Shown here piece after piece: positions 41,933 through 50,043 of a stretch of DNA of 50,043 nt. Both the position numbers and the translations under genes were made by a program. Under the pieces are notes generated by a model. It did not search any database. It saw nothing but the letters and a program-made list of their open reading frames with translations, and was not told where the DNA came from. This DNA is from Brevinema andersonii. Its GTDB lineage: Bacteria > Spirochaetota > DYKD01. The DNA is taken from NCBI GenBank assembly GCA_020722765.1, contig DYKD01000017.1, forward strand, positions 1-50,043, given 5' to 3'. Positions within the stretch are counted from its first letter, which is position 1; every line of letters begins with the position of its first letter.

Positions 41933-42824
41933 GAATAGTAAAATCACTGACCCACTTGATATAGAAATAATCAAGGGACTTGAGTTAAAAGCTCATCAAA
42001 TAGTGGAAGGATTCATTTCCGGTCTCCATAAAAGTCCAAGACATGGTTTTAGTGTCGAATTCAACCAGCATAAATCATATTCCCCAGGAGATGACATTCG
42101 AAGCATGGATTGGCGTGTTTTTGGAAAATCTGACAGATATTATATAAAACAATATGAAGAAGAGACCAATGCGCAGATTCATATTGTCCTCGATCATAGT
42201 GCTTCGATGAAATTCAGGCATTCACACCCTGTAAGCAAATATGAATATTCCCTTTATTTGACAGTTGCTTTGGCTTATCTTTCTTTAAAACAACGAGATT
42301 CCGTTGGTTTATATATGATCTCTGACAAGATCGACCGATATCTTCAGCCTAGTTCCAAGCAGAGCCATTTTTCTGCTATTTTAGATTTGCTTAGAGATGT
42401 AACTCCGGATGGATGTTCAAAAATACCATACGCTTTGCAAGGGTTAGCCAATAGATTGCATAGAAGAAGTATTGTCATAATCCTTTCTGATTTTTTGGAT
42501 AATGTTGACAGTATTGTCAAGTCTTTGGAAGCATTAAGATTTAAGAATAATGAAGTCATACTATTTCAAATAAATGACCAAAGTGAATTAGATTTGCCTT
42601 TTTCCAATATGGTCAAATATATCGATTCTGAAACTGGAAAAGAGATTATTGTTGACATGGTTGAGATCAAGGAGTCGTATCATGATAAGATAAAGAAATC
42701 CACTGAAGAACTTCAGGAATTCTGCAATAGGACTCATAGCCATTTTCAGATGATAACAACTGATGTCGCATATGAAGAATCCCTTAGGCAATTTGTATTG
42801 AGACGCAAGCGCATGAGGGGTTAG
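41910..42824 (+). CDS. DUF58-domain protein (vWA-like)
   Basis: GFSVEFNQHKSYSPGDDIRSMDWRVFGKSDRYYIKQYEEETNAQIHIVLDHSASM. Confidence 0.93.
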   Translation: MKRKSGSKNSKITDPLDIEIIKGLELKAHQIVEGFISGLHKSPRHGFSVEFNQHKSYSPGDDIRSMDWRVFGKSDRYYIKQYEEETNAQIHIVLDHSASMKFRHSHPVSKYEYSLYLTVALAYLSLKQRDSVGLYMISDKIDRYLQPSSKQSHFSAILDLLRDVTPDGCSKIPYALQGLANRLHRRSIVIILSDFLDNVDSIVKSLEALRFKNNEVILFQINDQSELDLPFSNMVKYIDSETGKEIIVDMVEIKESYHDKIKKSTEELQEFCNRTHSHFQMITTDVAYEESLRQFVLRRKRMRG

Positions 42825-42828
42825 CCAC

Positions 42829-43019
42829 ATGCCCCCATTTTTTTTTTTTTTCTTCCCATTAGCAGATCAGAATCTGAAGAGTTTGGTTTGAAAGAATGGG
42901 ATGTAATCATTGTCATAGGTGATGCCTATATTGATCATCTTGTTTTTGGGGATGCTAAGCTAAGAAAACGGGAAACCAAATTTCAACAAAAAGAAGGTCA
43001 TTCTTTTCTCTTTCCATGA
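42829..43019 (+). pseudogene. Truncated YgiQ-like (UPF0313 radical SAM) N-terminal remnant with T14 tract
   Basis: Frame after the T-run: FLPISRSESEEFGLKEWDVIIVIGDAYIDHLVFGDAK then stop; the ATG at 42829 is out of frame by one T. Confidence 0.65.
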
Positions 43020-43074
43020 TTTTTCTAAAAAATGAATTGTATTTTTTACTGGTGATAACAAAGAAATTATATAC

Positions 43075-43102
43075 TTGATTTTTCTTAAAAAACGCTTATT
43101 AT
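43075..43102 (+). promoter_or_regulatory. Putative promoter of the STAS gene
   Basis: TTGATT 43075-43080, TATTAT 43097-43102 (16-nt spacer). Confidence 0.4.
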
Positions 43103-43133
43103 AGACATGAATTCAATTAGTAGGAGGAATCCC

Positions 43134-43496
43134 ATGTCAGACCTTACACTTGAATCCTATCCAATTAAGGGTGTATCAAATGGTGGCATAGTGCAAATTT
43201 CAGGATATATTGATTCTTCGAACACTGCAGAAATAGAAAAACAAATAGAAGCATATCTAAATGACAATAAATATAAGATAGCCATTGATCTCAAAAAAGT
43301 TGATTTTATCTCAAGTGCTGGATGGGGAATTTTTATCAGTGAAATTAGAAATATACGTGAGAAAAAGGGGGATCTGGTTTTAGTTAATATGATTCCAGAT
43401 GTCTATGATGTTTATGAATTGATGGAGTTTTCTTCAATTATCAAATCTTTCAATTCATTGGAAGAGGCAACAATATATTTTATGAATATGAAATGA
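43134..43496 (+). CDS. STAS-domain anti-sigma factor antagonist-like protein
   Basis: GGIVQISGYIDSSNTAEIEKQIEAYL...IDLKKVDFISSAGWGIFI; RBS taggagg before ATG 43134. Confidence 0.88.
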   Translation: MSDLTLESYPIKGVSNGGIVQISGYIDSSNTAEIEKQIEAYLNDNKYKIAIDLKKVDFISSAGWGIFISEIRNIREKKGDLVLVNMIPDVYDVYELMEFSSIIKSFNSLEEATIYFMNMK

Positions 43497-43526
43497 TATT
43501 CAGATAAAATTTCCTTAGAGGACTTC

Positions 43527-45074
43527 ATGGATATTAAACATATAATCACTGATTTGAACATTGAATTTAAAAAAGATAAGATTGATAAAAAAGCAGTCAT
43601 AACAGGAATTAATGCGATTTTGAACTCCTATAATCAGATTTCATCAGTCTTAAAAAAGTATCAAAATGATTTAAAAAAAGACAACGAGAATTTTGATTTT
43701 TTCAAAATTGAAAATGAAGAAAATATGTTTAAAAAAAAAATAACCGGTTTGAGAGAACTCATAGATTTCTTAAAGAATATGGATTCCGTTTTGAGTATTG
43801 ATAAGATCATATCAAAAATTGAAGAAGCCATAGTTTCGCATCTTCTTATTGATACGATAAATATTTTCTTATACGAACACGAAAAAAAGGGGTTTTCTTG
43901 TATTAGGGCAAAAGGGACCGATGAGTTCCAGAATGGTTATTTTATTTCTGAAACTGACCCATTTGTCGAAGATCTTAAGAAGTATAATACATGTATATCA
44001 AAAAAATCATTTGAAGTGTTTTCAATGACAGGGATATTGAAAGAAAAGATTTTTTTATCAAATATCCAATTCATAGTGCCATTAATTGAAGAAAGCCAGT
44101 TGTTAGGAATGCTTTTTCTGGGAGAGAGAGTAGGTGGTTCTCCATTGACCGAAATGAATTTGGAATTCATCAATTCTTTTTCTGTTTTTGTAGCAATTGC
44201 CATTAAAAATGCCAAGATACATAAATCATGTGAAGACAAGATTAAACAATTTGAAATTCTTCATCAATTTTGCGAAAGTGTCATTGAAAAGGATGATAAA
44301 AATTCTATTTTTGAGCAAGTATTAGATGTATTAACCTCAAACTTTGATGTAAAAAAATGTTCTATCGTCTTATATGATGAAATGAAGAATTCGTTCCATG
44401 TTGAAAAGAATTTAAATTTAAGTGAATCCCAGTCTGAGACATATCTAAGAATCTTATTAGAAACAAGTGATGTCATAACAACAAGAAAGATTTATCATAT
44501 TGATGAAGCTAAAGGGCTAGATCCAGGAGATATTCTTCTTTGTATTCCGCTTGTTAAAAATTCTGTTTTGATTGGTCTTTTAAATATTTATTCGTTCAAT
44601 AATGAATATCATCATACAGAAGATATTTCGGATTTATTATCCATAATCGCGTCTCAATTTTCTTTTTCATTGGCATTAAATAAGATAGTCGATGGGAACG
44701 AATATTTATTTAAAAATCCTTTTGATTATGTTAGGCAATGGGTTGAGTATCATATAAATCGGGTTGGATCCACAGGTAAAGGTTTTTCGATTATTCGTAT
44801 AATCATAAATGCGAAAAAAATCTTTTATTCTGCTCTAATCGATTTAGGCTCTAAAATCAAAACCATTTTGCCACTTGACTGTTCTTTAAAACATGTGGGA
44901 TACAATGAAATGATAATTATACAGAGCGGTACGACTTCAAAAAAAAATGTAGAGCATTTCATAAAAGCCGCATTCAATTCAGTCTCAAGTTTGAAATCAT
45001 CCGTTAAAGTTGTCATTTATCCTGATGATGGGGAAAACACGGATACGCTCATAAGGAAATTATATTATGATTAA
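43527..45074 (+). CDS. GAF-domain protein with degenerate C-terminal GGDEF-like domain
   Basis: Two GAF-like segments (IQFIVPLIEESQLLGMLFLGE; LLCIPLVKNSVLIGLLNIYS) and a C-terminal region with VGYNEMIIIQSG at the GGDEF position. Confidence 0.65.
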   Translation: MDIKHIITDLNIEFKKDKIDKKAVITGINAILNSYNQISSVLKKYQNDLKKDNENFDFFKIENEENMFKKKITGLRELIDFLKNMDSVLSIDKIISKIEEAIVSHLLIDTINIFLYEHEKKGFSCIRAKGTDEFQNGYFISETDPFVEDLKKYNTCISKKSFEVFSMTGILKEKIFLSNIQFIVPLIEESQLLGMLFLGERVGGSPLTEMNLEFINSFSVFVAIAIKNAKIHKSCEDKIKQFEILHQFCESVIEKDDKNSIFEQVLDVLTSNFDVKKCSIVLYDEMKNSFHVEKNLNLSESQSETYLRILLETSDVITTRKIYHIDEAKGLDPGDILLCIPLVKNSVLIGLLNIYSFNNEYHHTEDISDLLSIIASQFSFSLALNKIVDGNEYLFKNPFDYVRQWVEYHINRVGSTGKGFSIIRIIINAKKIFYSALIDLGSKIKTILPLDCSLKHVGYNEMIIIQSGTTSKKNVEHFIKAAFNSVSSLKSSVKVVIYPDDGENTDTLIRKLYYD

Positions 45075-45086
45075 CAGTAATAAGAT

Positions 45087-45890
45087 ATGAATATCAATAT
45101 CCAGTCAAACTTACTAAGGACACTGCTATTATCTGTCGCTTTGCATTTTATTTTTATTTTAATGATATTGATTTCTTTTGAAAAAAAAATGGTAATAATA
45201 CCGAATTCATTAACTGTGGAGCTTTCTGGCTTTTCATCTGAGAGGTTTTCAGGATTAAGTGAGTTGTCAGACCAGAAGGCAACTGCTAATCCTGCGCAAC
45301 TAACTGAAAGTTTTTTTAGTGACAGTCGAAGCACGGATTCAGTTATTGAGGAAAATCAGCGTCAATATTTTTTACCTCCACGACCTTCACATGAGGCTAT
45401 TAAAAAAGCTAATATGGAAACAATGGAACACATGTTGCAAGAGGCAGGAGTCGATTCTTCATCGACTTCTAAGGTTCAAAGCGCAAATGAACAGAATATG
45501 CTCTCTGAAGACGATTATGAAAAAGGACAAAGATTAAAAGATTTGTCAGCATCTGATAATACTGGAACAAAAGAAGGACAAAAAAGTGTGCCTCCTGGGA
45601 CGGCTGATATTGATTCAGGTCTGGATTTAAGTGGTCTGGGCAGGAGGGTCGTCTTTTCACCTGCCAAACCGGATTATCCTGAATGGGCAAAAAGAGATCT
45701 CATCCAAGGCACTGTAAAATTGACTTTGACTTTTGATATTGAAGGGTTTGTAGTTGGTGTTAAAGTGATTCAATCTTCTGGAAATACCAGATTGGATATT
45801 ATAGCTAAGAATTATGCCCAACAACTTAGAATTCAGCCAGGAACAGAGGATGTCCAAGAATGTTATTTTTTCATGAATTTCAAGTTATAA
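45087..45890 (+). CDS. TonB-family energy transducer-like protein
   Basis: N-terminal TM, low-complexity linker, C-terminal PDYPEWAKRDLIQGTVKLTLTFDIEGFVVGVKVIQSSGNTRLD. Confidence 0.8.
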   Translation: MNINIQSNLLRTLLLSVALHFIFILMILISFEKKMVIIPNSLTVELSGFSSERFSGLSELSDQKATANPAQLTESFFSDSRSTDSVIEENQRQYFLPPRPSHEAIKKANMETMEHMLQEAGVDSSSTSKVQSANEQNMLSEDDYEKGQRLKDLSASDNTGTKEGQKSVPPGTADIDSGLDLSGLGRRVVFSPAKPDYPEWAKRDLIQGTVKLTLTFDIEGFVVGVKVIQSSGNTRLDIIAKNYAQQLRIQPGTEDVQECYFFMNFKL

Positions 45891-47786
45891 GCTGTTTTTT
45901 ATCGTTTTTTTCATGATTTTCAGATTTTCTTTAATAGATTTTATCTTAGGATAGATATTTAATAATCTTTCTATGTTCATCGAAGTGTCACGGTTTGGCA
46001 ATTCAGTTTTTCCTTTCATGTTTTCATAAGTGACAGGGATAATAAGATTTTTATCCAATTTGAATGTTTGCGCAAGAATAAGTCCGAAGTCATATCTTGA
46101 TATTTTTTCAGTTCCACCAAAATTTATTATTTGGTTTTTAATATCTAGTTTGATCATTGCTTCTATAGCCTTACCCCCATCAATGGTCGAAATAGGTGTA
46201 CGGAACTGATCCGAAAAGAGATAGATATTTTCATTGTTTTTCATTGAGGTCAATATCCAGTTTATGAAACTAGCATGATACTTGTTTGATGGACCATAAC
46301 TTAAAGCCGTTCGAAGTATGATGTAATTATAACATCGGTTTTTTATGATTTTTTCTGCTGCGAGTTTGGTTTTTTCATAAACGTACTTGGGATGAAGACG
46401 ATCAGTTTCAAGATGAAGACCAGGAGTTTTTCCCCCATAAACGAGGTCTGTTGAAAAGAAAAAAAGTTTTGACTTATAGAGATTACTCCATTGGCATATC
46501 CTTTCCGTAGCATCTTGATTGGTCTTGATCGCTGCTTGGGGATCAGCTTCACATTCTTTTAATTTTGATATGGCTGCAGTATGGATGATAATATCAGGTT
46601 TGGTTTTTTTTAAAGTTAAATCAACGCTTTTATGATTTGCCAAGTCCATTTTAAACATTTTTACGTCTTTGATTTTTGGCTTGATATTTCTGTATGTTGC
46701 ATAGATATCAAAATTTTTAGAGAGTGTTTTTATGAAGTAGGAAAGTAATTGATAGCCCCAAAGACCAGTAGCGCCTGTGATGAGTATCTTTTGTTTTGTC
46801 TTTTTTAAAGTATTATACCAATTTACGGTATGTTCAACATGTTTTTTCAGATTACGGTCAGGATGATAATTCAATCCATTGATTGCCTTATCTATCTTAA
46901 AATCATAGTCTAGTCCTGCATGATTAACCCTGTAACATGTTAAGAGTGGAGGTGATTTTATCCTGAAAATCTTATATAACGTTTCTGAAAACCACGCTAA
47001 TACATAAGCGATACGGATATGAACATTTAATGAGGGCAAGGGGATTTTCATCGTATTGCAATAATATCCAATGTAATCTTGCCAAGTGACTGATATTCCA
47101 TCAGTGATGTTGTATATTTGGTTAACTCCCATATCGGGAGCAGAAGCTTTTTTCATAGCTTGTATGAGATTCTCAATATATAATGGGGATAACAAGGCTC
47201 TTCCGCCATTGATAAATCCCATTTTACCGTTTTCAAGCGCTTCAAGTAGTTTAAGTGTTGTAGTCCTGTCATGGGGTCCATAAACATCGCCAGGTCTAAG
47301 TATTGTGATGTTTATCCTGTTACGTCTAGCATATCCCAAAGCCATTTTTTCCATGACTGATTTTGAAATTACATAGGGTGTGTTTTGTATTTTGGGCGTG
47401 TCATTTTCTGAGCAGGATTTCTGATTGAACCCCATCACAGAAAGAGAAGAAAGAATGACAGTTTTTTTTGCCTTGATTTTTTTAGCAAAGCGCAAGACTT
47501 TTAAAGTCCCAGTGACATTTGTCTCGTGAAATTTCCTGTATTCACCCCAATCACTCGCTAAACCAGCGACATGGTAGATGGTTTCAACTTTGCCAATTTT
47601 AGAGGATAACTTGACTATGTCAGTAATATCTCCGAAAACAAGTTTAACATCAAGTCCTTTCAAATAATGCAAATCACTTGAGGATCGGACTAATCCAGTT
47701 ACGTGAAATCTGTTTTTAAGCAGTGTTTCACATAGTTTGCTGCCGATAAAACCATTTGCACCAGTTACCAGGACCTTTTCTGACAT
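45885..47786 (-). CDS. Two-domain SDR protein: 3beta-HSD/NSDHL-like epimerase fused to an RmlD-like reductase
   Basis: Two Rossmann starts, VLVTGANGFIGSKLCE and ILITGATGLWGYQLLS; YVISK and YVYEKTK catalytic YxxxK motifs. Confidence 0.88.
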   Translation of the reverse strand: MSEKVLVTGANGFIGSKLCETLLKNRFHVTGLVRSSSDLHYLKGLDVKLVFGDITDIVKLSSKIGKVETIYHVAGLASDWGEYRKFHETNVTGTLKVLRFAKKIKAKKTVILSSLSVMGFNQKSCSENDTPKIQNTPYVISKSVMEKMALGYARRNRINITILRPGDVYGPHDRTTTLKLLEALENGKMGFINGGRALLSPLYIENLIQAMKKASAPDMGVNQIYNITDGISVTWQDYIGYYCNTMKIPLPSLNVHIRIAYVLAWFSETLYKIFRIKSPPLLTCYRVNHAGLDYDFKIDKAINGLNYHPDRNLKKHVEHTVNWYNTLKKTKQKILITGATGLWGYQLLSYFIKTLSKNFDIYATYRNIKPKIKDVKMFKMDLANHKSVDLTLKKTKPDIIIHTAAISKLKECEADPQAAIKTNQDATERICQWSNLYKSKLFFFSTDLVYGGKTPGLHLETDRLHPKYVYEKTKLAAEKIIKNRCYNYIILRTALSYGPSNKYHASFINWILTSMKNNENIYLFSDQFRTPISTIDGGKAIEAMIKLDIKNQIINFGGTEKISRYDFGLILAQTFKLDKNLIIPVTYENMKGKTELPNRDTSMNIERLLNIYPKIKSIKENLKIMKKTIKNSL

Positions 47787-47793
47787 TAGAATA

Positions 47794-49656
47794 TTAAATC
47801 GATTTTTCCAGAAATTTTGAAAGTCTCTGGGAAAAACCAGCAGGATCAGGCAGTTTTAATCCTTCTACAATCAGAGCCTGTTCCAATAAAAGTCTTGAGG
47901 TGTCTTCAAAAACCGTCATATCTTCGATTTTCGAAAGTTTCTGTATGATGGGATGGTCTGGATTGATTTCAAGAATGGGTTTTACATCTGGCATATTCGC
48001 ATGTCCAAAAGCTTTAAACAGCCTTTGTACACGTTGAGAGGGATCGTCCTTACCTGTTGTTATACAGGCCGGAACACCAGTCAGTCTGAATCCAGCCTTG
48101 ACGTCTTTTACAGAATCCCTGAGTACGGCTTTTATCTTTTCAACGATAGGCTTAGCATTGTCTGCCTTCTTTTTTTCTTCATCAGACATGAGGTCATCTG
48201 CCGCATCAGCTCTGTTAACTGATGAAAGTTCATGTTCCTTGTACTTTTGCATCCCTGAAAGGACCAGTTCATCAACATCATCATCCATGATGAGTACATC
48301 AAGATTTTTATTTCTATAGATTTCAAGAAGTGGAGATTTTGATATGTCAACATCTTTGGATCCCGTTATGTAATGGATTTTTTTCTGGTCAGGATTCATG
48401 TTTTTTACATATTCATCAAAGGATATGAATTTTCCGGTCTTCATTGATTTGAATATCAAAAGTTCCATAATCGTATCTCTATTCAGGAAATCCGCGGACA
48501 TCCCTTCTTTCAGAGCTCTCCCGAATTCAGAAAAGAATTTTTCATATTTTTCCCTGTTATCCATGAGGGATTTGATTTCAGAAAGAATTTTTTTTACAGA
48601 AGCTTCCTTGATTTTTTCTAATACTCGGTTATGTTGGAGGATTTCCCTGGAAACATTCAAAGGAAGGTCTTCTGCATCGATTATTCCATGTACAAATCTT
48701 AGGTAGACAGGCAATAATTCCTTGTTGTCTGACATTATGAAAACACGTTTAATATATAACTTCAGATGGCTTTGATAGTCAGCATAATACATGTCCATGG
48801 GAGCTTTTTGAGGGATATAGAAAAGGGTCGTATATTGGAGTGTTCCTTCGGCCTTTGTATGAAAATAATGAAGTGGTGGTTCTGAGTCGTGATATAGAGT
48901 CTTATAGAAATCAGAATAATCTTCCTCCTTTATTTCTGATTTCGACCTGCGCCAGAGTGCGGATGCTGAATTGACCTGTTTTTCCTTTTTTGTTTTCCCT
49001 TTTGGTTTCCCTTTGTCATCATATTCTTCATCCATGTAAGACAGGAATATGGGATATGCGATATGGTCCGAGTATTTTTTTATTGTCTGTTCTGTCTCCC
49101 AATGCTCTGAATATTCTTTTCCTTCTTCATTGAGAAAAAGACGTATTGATGTGCCATGGGAGTCTTTTTCAGTCTCAGAAATTTCATAATCACCTTTGCC
49201 CGTACTGGCCCAAAGATAGGCTTTCCCTGAATTCGCTTTTTTAGACAGGACTTCAACCTTGTCGGCAACCATGAAACTTGAGTAAAACCCGACACCGAAC
49301 TGACCTATAAGGTTAATGTCTTTTGAATCATTGTTTTTTATCTGTTCGATGAAGTTTTTCGTGCCTGAGCGTGCTATCGTACCTAAGTTGTCCTCTAAGT
49401 CCTTTTCATCCATGCCTATCCCTGTATCAGTTATAGTGAGTTCATGTTTTTCTTCATCCAAGGATATGGTTATCCGTGGTTCAAAGGATATTTTTGAGTA
49501 TGAAGGATCTGTTAGAGTTAATAGCTTGAGCTTGTCTAATGCATCAGAAGCATTGGAAATCAATTCACGAAGAAAAATCTCTTTATGTGAATATAAAGAA
49601 TGAATGATGAGTTGGAGAAGTTGATTGACTTCAGTTTGAAATTGGTGTTTAGCCAT
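47794..49656 (-). CDS. htpG: Chaperone protein HtpG (Hsp90)
   Basis: FQTEVNQLLQLIIHSLYSHKEIFLRELISNASDALDKL; GQFGVGFYSSFMVAD. Confidence 0.98.
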   Translation of the reverse strand: MAKHQFQTEVNQLLQLIIHSLYSHKEIFLRELISNASDALDKLKLLTLTDPSYSKISFEPRITISLDEEKHELTITDTGIGMDEKDLEDNLGTIARSGTKNFIEQIKNNDSKDINLIGQFGVGFYSSFMVADKVEVLSKKANSGKAYLWASTGKGDYEISETEKDSHGTSIRLFLNEEGKEYSEHWETEQTIKKYSDHIAYPIFLSYMDEEYDDKGKPKGKTKKEKQVNSASALWRRSKSEIKEEDYSDFYKTLYHDSEPPLHYFHTKAEGTLQYTTLFYIPQKAPMDMYYADYQSHLKLYIKRVFIMSDNKELLPVYLRFVHGIIDAEDLPLNVSREILQHNRVLEKIKEASVKKILSEIKSLMDNREKYEKFFSEFGRALKEGMSADFLNRDTIMELLIFKSMKTGKFISFDEYVKNMNPDQKKIHYITGSKDVDISKSPLLEIYRNKNLDVLIMDDDVDELVLSGMQKYKEHELSSVNRADAADDLMSDEEKKKADNAKPIVEKIKAVLRDSVKDVKAGFRLTGVPACITTGKDDPSQRVQRLFKAFGHANMPDVKPILEINPDHPIIQKLSKIEDMTVFEDTSRLLLEQALIVEGLKLPDPAGFSQRLSKFLEKSI

Positions 49657-49892
49657 GATACCACCTGTATTAATAAATTTCGCATAATATAAGTCCTTCC
49701 ATAAAGGATTTCAAGGGGTATTTATAAATTTGATAACTAAACCCTTGATATGTAGTATGCAGTCTATATAGATATGATTTTTATTTGGCGAGGTGGTTTT
49801 TGACTTCTTCTAAAGGCGTAAAGCTTGTTTTTAATCCTAAAATCCCTGTTTTTTATAACTATGTTTTAAAGGACAAGCGATAAAGCAGAATT

Positions 49893-50043
49893 ATGTCCAT
49901 GTTTTTAGAGAACGAGGCCAATACCCTTTGTGGAACTCGATATGCTCATCAGAAAGGTCGTACAGACTACAGATATGGCAAACAATCTGGATTTATCTAT
50001 GCTGGAGGTCAACGTGTTCCCATCCAAAAGCCACGAGTCATAT
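49893..50043 (+). mobile_element. IS256/mutator-type transposase N-terminal region, cut by window edge
   Basis: MSMFLENEANTLCGTRYAHQKGRTDYRYGKQSGFIYAGGQRVPIQKPRVI resembles the GxRY...YRxG...GGQRVPIxxPRVR signature. Confidence 0.75.

Noticed and set aside
49657-49740. CIRCE element upstream of htpG
   Set aside because: No TTAGCACTC-N9-GAGTGCTAA or close match found.
1-50043. CRISPR array or tandem direct repeats
   Set aside because: No regularly spaced direct repeats seen on reading through; absence judged by eye only.

Overview
The window is dominated by a long, almost entirely plus-strand translation/transcription superoperon: tRNA-Thr, rpmG, tRNA-Trp, secE, nusG, rplKAJL, rpoBC, rpsLG, fusA, tuf, then a terminator and a new promoter, then S10/spc/alpha genes from rpsJ to rplQ including secY, adk, map, infA, rpmJ and rpoA. 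Protein-level features suggest a spirochaete or close relative (RpoC N-terminus, EF-Tu [15 protein letters not shown] motif, a non-Ser residue at RpoB 531). This is an inference from remembered sequences, not a search. Left flank: MFS exporter, broken SpoIIE-type phosphatase, lipoprotein, nadE, and a HEAT/CsgG/beta-barrel envelope gene set. Right flank: DUF2225, truA, DUF1844, a 29-aa AURKAIP1/COX24-like (bS22/mS38-type) protein, MoxR-DUF58, a ygiQ remnant behind a T14 tract, STAS, GAF plus degenerate GGDEF, TonB-like, a double-Rossmann SDR fusion, htpG, and an IS256-type transposase fragment at the edge. No CRISPR array, defence island or obviously new multi-gene system is visible. The most interesting signals lie inside housekeeping genes. 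(1) The only tuf in the window has a rewritten switch I (usual D-[AP]EEKARGITI replaced by [22 protein letters not shown]) and a P-loop Asp-to-Ser change. (2) map has no ATG/GTG/TTG at its conserved N-terminus and appears to start at ATA. (3) uL3, uL4 and uL2 carry unusual residues in loops near the peptidyl-transferase centre or exit tunnel. (4) RpoB has Thr at the Rif-region Ser531 position. (5) There are pseudogene remnants and a possible minus-strand RNA terminator.
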